From Candidatus Borrarchaeota archaeon (GTDB lineage: Archaea; Asgardarchaeota; Sifarchaeia; Borrarchaeales; Borrarchaeaceae), in NCBI GenBank assembly GCA_016840645.1, contig JAEORY010000048.1, positions 1 to 14,248 on the forward strand: DNA of 14,248 bases, read 5' to 3'. The position numbers were made by a program, and so were the translations under genes. The notes beneath the pieces were generated by a model, which saw nothing but the letters and a program-made list of their open reading frames with translations, was not told the origin of the DNA and ran no database searches. Of the stretch, positions 1 to 6,850 are shown in pieces (position 1 is the stretch's first letter; every line of letters begins with the position of its first letter).

Positions 1-1
1 T

Positions 2-646
2 TTCTTAAAGCCTTTCAAGGCTGAAAAATGCGATTACTTAATTATGGAGGCTACATTTGGCAAAGAACAATACATTTTTCCCCCTTCCGAAGAAATTTTT
101 AAAAATGCTAAAGATTGGATTGATGAACAGTTTAAAAAGGGATGCCCCGTTGTTTTGATGGGATATACTCTCGGAAAAGCACAATTACTGTGTAAGATAT
201 TTGAAGATTTCGCGCCTATCTACGTGGATGAAAAAATAAAGAAGATAAACGATATCTATAGAGAATGTGGAGTGCCACTTCTAGATTTTGAAAGTTTTGG
301 ACAAAACAAGCAGTTAAAAATCCCCCCATGGATCCTGATCACTTCACCTACAAGCGGAAGAGCAAAACTAATGCGAAAAGTTAATGCAAAAACTGCATTT
401 TTCACAGGTTGGGGGATAGACACAGAAAGCTATGCATATCGAATGAAAGTAGACCGCGTCTTTCCGCTTTCCGATCATGCGGATTTTAATGAATTGGTGA
501 AGACAGCTGAGACATGCAACCCCGAAAAGGTATTTATCAGCCATGGTTATGATTATGAGCTTGCATCACATCTACGAAAACTTGGCTTTGATGCACAACC
601 ACTTTCTTCTCGGGAAAGCCCTCTCATAGATTTTTCAAAAATCTGA
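2..646 (+). CDS. beta-CASP metallo-beta-lactamase-fold nuclease, 3' part
   Basis: The 5' end lies outside the window: the frame is open from base 2 through the first ATG (base 44), giving 214 visible codons. Residues just before that ATG (CDYLI) run into EATFG, which matches the conserved D-x-L-I-x-E-[AS]-T-[YF]-G region inside beta-CASP nucleases, so the ATG is internal and not a start. Further on are a GKAQLL helix (the family usually has G-[RK]-A-Q-E-L), SDHADF (a conserved Asp/His motif late in the domain) and a C-terminal ISHGY motif that supplies a metal-ligand histidine. The N-terminal HxHxDH motif would lie upstream. The family includes archaeal mRNA 3'-end-processing-like nucleases and SNM1/ligase-associated exonucleases. 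The SDHADF/SHGY spacing looks closer to the SNM1-like group, but the substrate cannot be decided here. The gene ends with TGA, 66 bases before the MFS gene. Confidence 0.85.
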   Translation, partial: FLKPFKAEKCDYLIMEATFGKEQYIFPPSEEIFKNAKDWIDEQFKKGCPVVLMGYTLGKAQLLCKIFEDFAPIYVDEKIKKINDIYRECGVPLLDFESFGQNKQLKIPPWILITSPTSGRAKLMRKVNAKTAFFTGWGIDTESYAYRMKVDRVFPLSDHADFNELVKTAETCNPEKVFISHGYDYELASHLRKLGFDAQPLSSRESPLIDFSKI

Positions 647-712
647 TCGGAACTGCTCTACCAAAAAAATAATTTTAAAAACAGGTGCTCACTAAGACCG
701 CAGGGATCACGA

Positions 713-1870
713 ATGAAAAAGATGTCGTTAACCATAACGGGAATAGGTCACGCGATCAACCATTCCTTTCAATTAATGATTCCTCCCCTTCTCCCATTTC
801 TTGCCCTGGAATTTAGGCTCAACCTTATAGAAATCGGCTTACTCGTTACGGCTTTTGTTGCAGCGTATGGAGTTGGCCAGTTACCTACAGGCATTTTGGC
901 TGATAGGATTGGCGCAAAAAATTTAATCATTGGTGGACTTACCATATGTGCGGTAGGATCACTTGTTGCTTTATTTTCGCCAAATATCTACATTTTATTA
1001 ACTGGGTTCGCCATTATGGGCATAGGAGGAAGTACTTACCATCCAAGCGGGCTCACCATGCTATCTCATGCCTTTGATGAAAAAGGTAGAGGACACGCGA
1101 TGGGTATACATGGTCTAGCAGGAAGCGTAGGGCAAATTGCGTCTCCAATAGCTTCTGGAGGCATAGCTGTTTTACAAGGCTGGAAAATAACATTTCTGAT
1201 TTATGCGTTTTTAGGCTTTGGTTTCTCCATCTTTGTCTTTATCCGATGGCGAGGTAAAGATGTGGTTAGTAGAACAAGCGCACAAGCGCCAAAACAAAGA
1301 AATTCTTTAAGAAGGCTTTTATCAAAAGCTATCATCATAGTGTTTGTCCTGGCAATTTTTCAAGGATTTCTCTATCAGATCACGACATCATTTCTAATTC
1401 TATATTTGGTAGATGTGCGATCTTATAATGTTGCCATTGCCAGTTTAATGCTTTCACTACTTCTTGCAACAGGTGGTGTTGGGCAATACGTTTCAGGCGC
1501 ACTCAGTGACAAATTTGGAAGAAAGAAAGTACTTATTGTTCTCTCACTTTCATGTGCAGGAACTGCATTACCAATACCTGTGGTCTCAAATGTGATTTTA
1601 GTAATACTCATTCTTGTTTTCGGTTTCATTTTATTAGGTTTAATTCCAACCACGAATGCGCTCATGAGCGACTTAGCAAAAGGAAGTTTTGGTGTACTCT
1701 TTGGAGTTTACTATTTGTTCGCTTTTGGTGTATCATCAGCGGGACCACCAATCGCAGGTTTTTTAGGTGAAAACTTTGGGCTGGGTAGTATTTTTTATTT
1801 TTCAGCAGGCATAGCAATTATTTGTTTAATAGTTACACTTTTGATTCCAGCACCGTCCCTTTCACAATAG
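713..1870 (+). CDS. MFS transporter, fosmidomycin-resistance (Fsr)-like
   Basis: A 385-residue integral membrane protein with about twelve hydrophobic segments, the usual MFS length. The cytoplasmic loop-2/3 signature is at residues 60-70 (GILADRIGAKN), and its second-half copy is near residues 262-272 (GALSDKFGRKK). The stretch YHPSGL (109-114) followed by GRGHAMGIHGLAGSVG (125-140) resembles Fsr-type drug exporters, so efflux of a small molecule is the best guess; the substrate is unknown. The start could be ATG 713 or ATG 722; neither has a strong Shine-Dalgarno, though a TTTTAAAAAC TATA-like box sits near 672-681. The stop (TAG, 1868-1870) lies directly against the right end of the IS1341-type element, so the transposon landed just behind this gene. 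The C-terminus looks natural and not truncated. The LysR gene beyond the element may once have been its immediate neighbour. Confidence 0.9.
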   Translation: MKKMSLTITGIGHAINHSFQLMIPPLLPFLALEFRLNLIEIGLLVTAFVAAYGVGQLPTGILADRIGAKNLIIGGLTICAVGSLVALFSPNIYILLTGFAIMGIGGSTYHPSGLTMLSHAFDEKGRGHAMGIHGLAGSVGQIASPIASGGIAVLQGWKITFLIYAFLGFGFSIFVFIRWRGKDVVSRTSAQAPKQRNSLRRLLSKAIIIVFVLAIFQGFLYQITTSFLILYLVDVRSYNVAIASLMLSLLLATGGVGQYVSGALSDKFGRKKVLIVLSLSCAGTALPIPVVSNVILVILILVFGFILLGLIPTTNALMSDLAKGSFGVLFGVYYLFAFGVSSAGPPIAGFLGENFGLGSIFYFSAGIAIICLIVTLLIPAPSLSQ

Positions 1871-2010
1871 ACATCTCTTACAGTAAGAGTGCCTATCCAC
1901 TCACGATACGAAGGTGGGTGGAGTCCCGGCTAGGACGGTTGAGCGGGATACCTGTCGCCGTATAGGGGACAGGCCTTGCCTGTTTTAAACTGAAGCGTTT
2001 GTACCGCAGT
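1871..2010 (-). ncRNA. predicted omegaRNA region at the tnpB 3' end
   Basis: In TnpB elements the guide RNA (omegaRNA) overlaps the 3' end of tnpB, ends at the right-end hairpin, and takes its guide from DNA just outside the element. The position is therefore inferred from family knowledge. Seen directly: the tnpB tail (GIPLN...RDSTHL) and the terminal hairpin CTCTTA-cag-TAAGAG at 1875-1889. If the element ends near 1871, the guide would be the reverse complement of the last bases of the MFS gene (about 1850-1870). The 5' boundary is a guess. Confidence 0.4.
1875..1889. repeat. right-end hairpin of the IS element
   Basis: Perfect inverted repeat CTCTTA/TAAGAG with loop CAG, five bases after the MFS stop and three before the tnpB stop. 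It shares its TTACTG-TAA core with the left-end hairpin. It is best read as the right-end hairpin recognised during IS200/IS605 transposition; it could also help end MFS transcription. Confidence 0.6.
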
Positions 2011-3485
2011 TCTTGATACACACGATAAATATTTATGGCAGCGATATAATCATGATCTGCTAGGTAGCAACACGAGGTACAATGAAAGAATCGACCTCGT
2101 TTTATGGCGTGACGGGAGCGGGGATCGCTGATTTTCTCCCCTTTCGCCCCACAGCGCGGGCAATAGGTCGAAGTCCATCTCGGATTTACTCGGACAATTC
2201 TAATCCTGAAGCGTGTGGCCTTGTAGCTGAGTATGTCATACAGCGCCCCTCGTAACCAATTCGATAGTTTGCGGTGTTTCGGCGGCTCATAACTGCGCAA
2301 GTCCTCTAAGATTATAGTTTTACACTGCCAGCGCAAGGCGGTCTCCAGCAGCTGATTACTTGCCAGGTGCAGGATTTCCTGCCGATAGCGGTTCAGTTTA
2401 CGGTGCAGTCGTTCCAGTTCTTGGCGTCGTGTGCCCTGTCCCACCCAGTGTGCCGGATAACGGTCTAATTTGCGTTGCAGCTTGGCGATATGGTGATAGA
2501 GTTGCTCAATTCTGTGTAACACCAGTGTAGAAGGCGACCAGAAGATGAGAGTGCTTAATTGCGACCCAGCTTCACAGATTACCGAGGTCGTCAGGTTAAT
2601 CACTCCTAAATCTGTAGCCAGCACACGATTCGCACGCAACTGTTGTGAGGGGTGCGTATGAGTGTGATCTTGTGACCATGGGCATTCCAAAAAGGGCAAT
2701 GTCAAGCTGCCTTTCAGCGTCAGATAGCGTAAGGTGGGAGCACATAATGTGCTACCGGGCGAGTTAACACGTGATTGCAGTTTTTCAGGTAGTGACAGGG
2801 TACATTCCCGTCATATCCAGTGGGATCGTTGTGAAGGATGGATACGGCAGGGGACTTTCAGTCGGATATGGAGGGTGAGAGGATCTTCTGCCGGCTGCCA
2901 GTCATACTGAATGGCATTCCCGTCATCAGGGCTGTAGGGCAGGATAAAAGAGCGAATCTGTGGTTTCACCACTGTCGTATACGGAAACTGTATCAAGGCG
3001 CTTAAATCCAAGCCCAGGTGATAGTAGTAACGACGGAACATGCGCAGTGTTTGGCGGATCAGCGCCCAGCGGTAATACTTGCCTTCAAAATTCGCCAAGG
3101 TGAGGCCTACGGTGCGTACCAAGGTATCTAGGTTGCCTGTTACTCCCGTAAGTTGCACGATGCGTAACACATCAAAATAACACTGTTTGCGGATAGCTTG
3201 CGAACGAAGGATGCGTCCCACCTACTCGGCAATACAGCGTCTGATACGTGAGGGGAGATACACCATACGTCCCTTGAGGGTTAAGCTGACCCGTTGTTCG
3301 TTGACGACTTTGTAGGCTTTTTTGGTGCGGGTTGCAGCCAGTGTATCAATCCAATGATCCGACCATAACTCCTCTAATAACTGTTGAGCGGCGTGTAGCA
3401 CCAGATCCCGTAGCATATCCAGTTGATGGCGTAAGGTAATATCTTGTGGGAGTTTGAGTGGATAGGAGTGCGTCAGAGAGGTCAT
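1893..3485 (-). pseudogene. tnpB: tnpB, RNA-guided nuclease-type transposon protein with two in-frame stops
   Basis: From ATG 3485 to TAG 1893 one frame runs 530 codons, interrupted only by TAG at codon 88 (3224-3222) and TGA at codon 225 (2813-2811). There is no frameshift, and the sequence between and after the stops still reads as protein. The C-terminal RuvC half is intact: catalytic Asp in LATDLGVINL (about codon 292), Glu in IILEDLRS (about 394), and the last Asp in ADHDYIAAINI (about 477-479; the usual Asn of the D-x-N-A-A motif is Ile). A zinc finger (CPRCG and CTSCC, about codons 442-472) lies between the last two. TnpB is an omegaRNA-guided DNA nuclease that helps retain IS200/IS605 elements; 530 codons is longer than the common 370-430. 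A restart at GTG 3221 directly after the amber stop or TTG 2705 could give fragments, but full activity is unlikely. A palindromic TATA-like GTATATATATAC at 3539-3550 suits its promoter. Confidence 0.85.
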
Positions 3486-3529
3486 GGCTGCGAGTATTCC
3501 CCGTGATGAAGGTAGTGTGTGAGTCCGGT

Positions 3530-3600
3530 CAGTTACTGGTATATATATACTCTAGGGAAGCTGCTATAAAAAGGCAGCGTTTCGGTTAGCAGTAACTGGT
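3530..3600. repeat. left-end hairpins of the IS element
   Basis: Three nested structures: CAGTTACTG (3530-3538) is the exact reverse complement of CAGTAACTG (3590-3598); GTTA-gcag-TAAC folds at 3585-3596; GCTGC (3560-3564) pairs with GCAGC (3574-3578). Between them is the 12-bp palindrome GTATATATATAC (3539-3550), probably also the tnpB TATA box. This is the expected subterminal hairpin region at the upstream end of the element. Confidence 0.55.
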
Positions 3601-3665
3601 GAATTCAGCTAATCAGTTTCTACCCTGAAATAGTTGTCTCTCATATGATATAGATGACTACAGCT

Positions 3666-3678
3666 GACAAGATTTGTC
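3666..3678. promoter_or_regulatory. palindromic operator candidate before the LysR gene
   Basis: GACAA-gat-TTGTC is a perfect 5-bp inverted repeat with a 3-base spacer. It ends one base before the TATA-like run, where archaeal TFB contacts the BRE. Binding here would block or aid initiation, so autoregulation by the LysR protein is a fair inference. Full LysR T-N11-A boxes are not obvious. Confidence 0.35.
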
Positions 3679-3692
3679 TATAAAATTATAAA
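3679..3692 (+). promoter_or_regulatory. TATA box for the LysR-HAD operon
   Basis: TATAAAATTATAAA, a strong archaeal TATA element about 48 bases before ATG 3734. Initiation about 25 bases downstream would leave a short leader containing the GGGTGAG ribosome-binding site at 3724-3730. Confidence 0.5.
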
Positions 3693-3733
3693 CAGTTGAC
3701 CACCTAAATTAAATGAACAAATAGGGTGAGTTT

Positions 3734-4672
3734 ATGGAGTCCAGCACTCGTGACACAAAAGATGATCTCAGAGTTCGCGCCTTAAAAACATTTTTAGTTT
3801 TAGTGGAGACTGGTAACTTTTCTAAGACTGCCGAAAAATTAGACATAACACAAGGAACCGTTTCTAATCATATTACATCTCTTGAGAATTATTTTGGTGC
3901 TGAATTATTCTATAAAGGTGAACGAGCACGTGAAGGTGAAAAACTAACTCAGGCAGGTATAACGGTTTTAGAATTTGCAAGAGAAATTATTGCCATATTA
4001 AATCAGACTAGAGATGAAGTTAATAGAATAAAAGGTGCTGTAACTGGAACATTACGTATTGCAACTAGCACAATTCCAGGTGAGCATGTATTACCCAAAT
4101 TCATTGCAAGGTTTAAGGCTAAACATCCGACTGTGGAATTTGAGGTGGATCTAAGTGACAGTGGAAAAAGTTTAGAGAAGTTAATAGCAAAAGAAATAGA
4201 TCTTGCCGCAGTTGGAAGTTTAATTGGATATGAAGGAGATGTAGAGACATTTCAGATAGCCGAAGAGCAACTCGTAGTAATTGTTCCTCCAGAACACGAA
4301 TTGGCATCTAAAGAATCCATTGATCCTAATGTGCTTGTAGATTTTCAACTTATTACAAGAGAAAAAACATCTGGAACACGAAAAGAAACTGAAAGGATCT
4401 TAGAGTCGTCAAAAATTTCCCTGGAAGAGTTAAACACATTAGAATTAGGAAGTACAGAATCAGTAATTACCGCGGTAAGTGAGGGGTATGGTATAAGCGT
4501 GCTCTCATCGATTGCGGCTAAAAAGGCTGAGAATTACGTTAAAGTGATCCCATTAGAAATTGCTGATAACAAGAGAAAACTTTACATGATCCGTAGGAAA
4601 CAAGATTCGTACTCTGTTCTGATTGACACGTTTTGGGATTTTGTAAAAAATAATATTGATAAGAATGGATAA
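3734..4672 (+). CDS. LysR-family transcriptional regulator
   Basis: 312 residues, normal LysR length. An N-terminal winged helix-turn-helix spans about residues 13-72 (RALKTFLVLVETGNFSKTAE... then QGTVSNHITSLENYFGAELF), the classic LysR DNA-binding pattern. It is followed by a linker helix and a periplasmic-binding-protein-like effector domain from about residue 100 (GTLRIATSTIPGEHVLPKFI...). The effector domain start resembles the CysB/CysL group, which often senses sulfur or nitrogen metabolites; that is suggestive only. ATG 3734 is supported by GGGTGAG at 3724-3730, three bases upstream. The gene is followed after 21 bases by a HAD protein, probably co-transcribed. The MFS exporter on the far side of the IS element could be a former target, since LysR genes often sit next to what they control. 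Confidence 0.93.
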   Translation: MESSTRDTKDDLRVRALKTFLVLVETGNFSKTAEKLDITQGTVSNHITSLENYFGAELFYKGERAREGEKLTQAGITVLEFAREIIAILNQTRDEVNRIKGAVTGTLRIATSTIPGEHVLPKFIARFKAKHPTVEFEVDLSDSGKSLEKLIAKEIDLAAVGSLIGYEGDVETFQIAEEQLVVIVPPEHELASKESIDPNVLVDFQLITREKTSGTRKETERILESSKISLEELNTLELGSTESVITAVSEGYGISVLSSIAAKKAENYVKVIPLEIADNKRKLYMIRRKQDSYSVLIDTFWDFVKNNIDKNG

Positions 4673-4693
4673 TGGAAGCCGAGGAAGCGGAAA

Positions 4694-5167
4694 TTGATTG
4701 AACTAGAAATACCTAATCTAGGAAAAATTGTCATTAAGAATATTGTATTTGACCTCAACGGAACATTAGCGATGACAGGGCACATAAGCGATGAGGTTAA
4801 AACAAAATTGAAGATGCTGGCAAATACAGTTAGAGTGATCATTGCAAGCGCAGACACTCGGGGTAACCTTGCAGATATAGGGAAAGAATTAGGAGTAGAG
4901 ACACATCGCCTAAAATTAGACCAACCAGAAGATGAAGAAAAACGACTATTGATCGAGGAGTTAGGGGCAGAAAATACGGCAGCTGTTGGTAACGGCGTAA
5001 ATGATAGTCAAATGCTTAAAGTAGCAAAAATTGGTGTTGCGATTATGGGTAGAGAAGGAGCTGCTGTTGAGACTATTAATAGCGCGAATATCGTGGTTAC
5101 CGATCCAACTCATGCCTTAAGCTTATTTCTTCATCCAATTATACTTAAATCGACTCTCCGCAAATAA
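4694..5167 (+). CDS. HAD-superfamily soluble P-type-ATPase-like protein
   Basis: 157 residues, starting at TTG 4694 (purine-rich GAGGAAGCGG at 4681-4690 just upstream). HAD motif I is FDLNGTLA (residues 19-26) with nucleophile Asp20 and Asn22 in place of the second Asp of ordinary phosphatases. Motif II is IIASAD (Ser52), motif III the Lys83 region (DEEKRLL), and motif IV VGNGVNDSQML (Asp104). The small size, missing cap and D-x-N-G-T motif match archaeal proteins called soluble P-type ATPases (COG4087 type), which resemble the phosphorylation core of ion pumps without membrane helices. With no second Asp, efficient phosphomonoesterase activity is doubtful. The physiological substrate is unknown. 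It follows the LysR gene closely and ends convergently with the TusA gene. Confidence 0.85.
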   Translation: MIELEIPNLGKIVIKNIVFDLNGTLAMTGHISDEVKTKLKMLANTVRVIIASADTRGNLADIGKELGVETHRLKLDQPEDEEKRLLIEELGAENTAAVGNGVNDSQMLKVAKIGVAIMGREGAAVETINSANIVVTDPTHALSLFLHPIILKSTLRK

Positions 5168-5219
5168 AAAAATAAAACAAGTTCAGCGAGTTACTGGCAA
5201 AACAACTTTATCCTTTTTT
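5163..5219. terminator. bidirectional termination region between convergent operons
   Basis: About 40 bases separate the convergent stops. The minus strand reads into T-rich TTTTATTTTTTTATTT (complement of 5163-5178) after the TusA gene. The plus strand meets TTTATCCTTTTTTG at 5207-5220 after the HAD gene. T-tracts alone can end archaeal transcription; no strong hairpin is seen. Confidence 0.45.
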
Positions 5220-5444
5220 GATGAGGATTTTATAAATACCATTCTCGTCAGGCTCGATTACCTCAATAACTTCATGTCCATGCGAAAGCGCATAGTCCTG
5301 AATGTTTTTTTTCGCAGGAAAGAAGTCACCTATAACTTCTAGGATTTGACCAACCCGAATCCCCTTTAATCCACGCCGAGTAAGAAGTACTGGGACTGGA
5401 CAGGCCTGACCGATTGTATCTACTTTTGCCTCTACTTCCGACAT
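5208..5444 (-). CDS. TusA/SirA-family sulfur carrier protein
   Basis: 78 residues, typical for TusA-like proteins. Near the N-terminus is the family signature CPVP at residues 15-18 (GQACPVPVLLTRR); Cys15 would carry persulfide sulfur. The rest follows the two-layer alpha/beta fold pattern (RVGQILEVIGDF..., then a C-terminal strand). Members hand sulfur between a donor and acceptors in thiolation, molybdenum-cofactor or sulfur-oxidation pathways. The gene starts nine bases after the DsrE stop, and its AAGGTGAT ribosome-binding site overlaps that stop, so the two are surely co-translated. A TusA-DsrE pair suggests a sulfur relay with the DsrE protein as partner; the final acceptor is not visible here. 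Confidence 0.93.
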   Translation of the reverse strand: MSEVEAKVDTIGQACPVPVLLTRRGLKGIRVGQILEVIGDFFPAKKNIQDYALSHGHEVIEVIEPDENGIYKILIKKG

Positions 5445-5453
5445 TCTATCACC

Positions 5454-5801
5454 TTAGAACATTAAAACTTTGTCAGATTCAGCGACCCAGTCAACAAAAT
5501 CATGCATGCCTACAATTTCAGCGCCATCTATCAAATCGTTGTTACTAATGCCACGTGCATCTGTGCAGACACCACAAATACGGAGTTTACCTCCTTCTTC
5601 AACAAAGTTTTCTAATAACTCAAAATGGTTTGGATATTGCTTGGGTGCTTGTTCTTTCAATCCAACAAATACACCATCTTGTACTAAAAACATATTTACA
5701 TTGTGTTCATCAATAAGAGACGTAATTGCAAATCGTAATGCAGTGTACGCTTTTTCCCTTCCATAAGGAGACTCAGAAATTACCACGGTAAACTTTGACA
5801 T
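5454..5801 (-). CDS. DsrE/TusD-family sulfur relay protein
   Basis: 115 residues, normal for the DsrE/DsrF-like family. It begins with a strand (KFTVVISESPYGREKAYTAL) and carries the conserved region ICGVCTDARGI at residues 75-85, with Cys76 and Cys79; the second is the likely persulfide-carrying position, followed by RGI and, later, a GA(E) turn and the C-terminal DKVLMF strand seen in this family. It probably exchanges sulfur with the TusA protein encoded directly downstream. ATG 5801 is preceded by GGAGAGG (about nine bases spacing) and an AAATATAAAAA TATA-like box near 5829-5840, so transcription starts here and covers both genes. No DsrF/DsrH or dissimilatory sulfite reductase genes are in the window. 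Confidence 0.9.
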   Translation of the reverse strand: MSKFTVVISESPYGREKAYTALRFAITSLIDEHNVNMFLVQDGVFVGLKEQAPKQYPNHFELLENFVEEGGKLRICGVCTDARGISNNDLIDGAEIVGMHDFVDWVAESDKVLMF

Positions 5802-5828
5802 TTTATGATAACCTCTCCATATCAGTTT

Positions 5829-5840
5829 TTTTATATTTCA
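5829..5840 (-). promoter_or_regulatory. TATA box for the dsrE-tusA operon
   Basis: AAATATAAAAA on the minus strand, about 33 bases before ATG 5801. Initiation about 25 bases downstream would just include the GGAGAGG ribosome-binding site. A separate palindrome ATTAGA-aaa-TCTAAT lies further upstream at 5896-5910 and may be a regulatory site. Confidence 0.4.
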
Positions 5841-6026
5841 AATGAACTTCAGAGTATCCTAAACTAGAGAGAATATAAGATTTTTGATAAAACCAATTAG
5901 AAAATCTAATATCTATCATAGAGAAAAAAGGTATTGTTGTGGTTTCTAGTATAAAAGAATTTGATGAATTCTCAAAATAAGAAGATGTAATGAGGCTTTA
6001 TAAACACGAAAATTATGATAAATACC

Positions 6027-6815
6027 CTAGGAGATATAAGGCTGATCACGTGTCTGATCACGCATTTTATCCATGTCAAGTTGGTTTTTTGCCTCTCTAA
6101 ATACAGGTTCAATTTCTTTGATTAATTCATCAAGAAAAGGCGTAAGTTTTGTTACATCACTGGAAATGTGTAAAGTCTGATTTAAAACTTCAATTATAGC
6201 CCTTGCGGCACGCGGGTCTGATTGTAGAACGGGGGCTGTTTCCCCTAAGCAACAAACACCAGCTATATCATAAAGAGCCGCAGCCATTGCAGGAATAATG
6301 CCATTAGCACCGGTAACAGTCCCATTTTTGAAAAGTTCGGTTTTATCAGCTTCAATAAACAACTCAAGTGTTTCTTGAGAAGTGGATGAAATGAACACAT
6401 GTGGGACTTCTGTTAAGTTATCACGTACAAAAGCAGCGGTCGCTATGACTAATTCGGCTTTGAATTCTTCTGCACATTTCTTTGCTAAGTAATCTGCAAA
6501 CTCATAGACACCAATTGAGGTTGTAGGTTGATAATCACCAGTGATAAAGAATAAATCTTTGGTTCCACCATCTTCAAGTCTACTATGGTAAATTGTGGTT
6601 CGTGGAACATATAGAAGGCCATCTGGCTCTACAAGCACTTGTGGGGGAAAATCGCTGCAAAAAACTTCTGCCACTTTTGTGGCACTCAAAGCATCAATTA
6701 AAGAGGATATACATAATTTTCCTACATTTGCGATACCAGGCATGCCTATTAAAACGATTGATTTATCAATATCTGAAGGGGTCTGTTGAATTGTCTTTAA
6801 GTTAAATTTTGTCAT
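6027..6815 (-). CDS. PAC2-family protein (proteasome assembly chaperone-like)
   Basis: 262 residues from ATG 6815. This start is preferred over the in-frame ATG 6833 because AAAGGGAAGC lies about seven bases before it, and a GTTAAATAAATC TATA box at 6839-6850 would place the transcript start between the two. The body shows the archaeal PAC2 pattern: SIVLIGMPGIANVGKLCI near the N-terminus, FFITGDYQPT in the middle, VTGANGIIPAMAAALY, and GVCCLGETAP in the second half, then a helical tail. PAC2 proteins resemble eukaryotic proteasome assembly chaperones; in archaea related proteins have been tied to proteasome assembly or to ATP-independent accessory roles, so the precise job is uncertain. The charged C-terminal tail (DMDKMRDQTRDQP) is typical low-complexity. 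No proteasome gene is adjacent. It is likely monocistronic. Confidence 0.88.
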   Translation of the reverse strand: MTKFNLKTIQQTPSDIDKSIVLIGMPGIANVGKLCISSLIDALSATKVAEVFCSDFPPQVLVEPDGLLYVPRTTIYHSRLEDGGTKDLFFITGDYQPTTSIGVYEFADYLAKKCAEEFKAELVIATAAFVRDNLTEVPHVFISSTSQETLELFIEADKTELFKNGTVTGANGIIPAMAAALYDIAGVCCLGETAPVLQSDPRAARAIIEVLNQTLHISSDVTKLTPFLDELIKEIEPVFREAKNQLDMDKMRDQTRDQPYIS

Positions 6816-6838
6816 TTCATGCTTCCCTTTCATCTTTC

Positions 6839-6850
6839 GATTTATTTAAC
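6839..6850 (-). promoter_or_regulatory. TATA box for the PAC2 gene
   Basis: GTTAAATAAATC on the minus strand, centred about 30 bases before ATG 6815. It leaves almost no room for translation from ATG 6833, which supports the shorter protein. Confidence 0.4.

Larger units (their letters stand above)
1871..3600 (-). mobile_element. IS1341-type (IS200/IS605 group) insertion, tnpB only
   Basis: An element of about 1.7 kb read on the minus strand, visibly richer in G+C than its neighbours. It carries a broken tnpB and no HUH transposase tnpA, the IS1341 layout. In this group the ends carry short imperfect hairpins and no terminal inverted repeats. Here the right end (low coordinates) has a perfect 6-bp stem with a 3-base loop at 1875-1889, and the left end has a 4-bp stem at 3585-3596; both share the core TTACTG-(C)-TAA when read in element orientation. 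A second left-end hairpin (GCTGC/GCAGC) is at 3560-3578. Exact boundaries cannot be fixed without an empty site. 1871 and 3600 are estimates from the hairpins. The element separates an MFS gene from a LysR gene. Confidence 0.75.

Noticed and set aside
1..13. 13-base match TTTCTTAAAGCCT also found near 7428-7440
   Set aside because: A single 13-base repeat is expected by chance in a window of this size and A+T content, and the first copy is inside a coding region.
3222..3224. Amber codon in tnpB as pyrrolysine or programmed readthrough
   Set aside because: TAG is the normal stop of many genes here (MFS, PAC2, zinc-ribbon/winged-helix, longin-like, Cys-rich zinc ribbon), and a second, different stop (TGA) also breaks the same frame. 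Simple nonsense decay is more likely.
5189..5196. GTTACTGG-like words outside the IS (also near 12381)
   Set aside because: They resemble the IS end core, but only 8-9 bases match and no hairpin partner is present; treated as coincidence.
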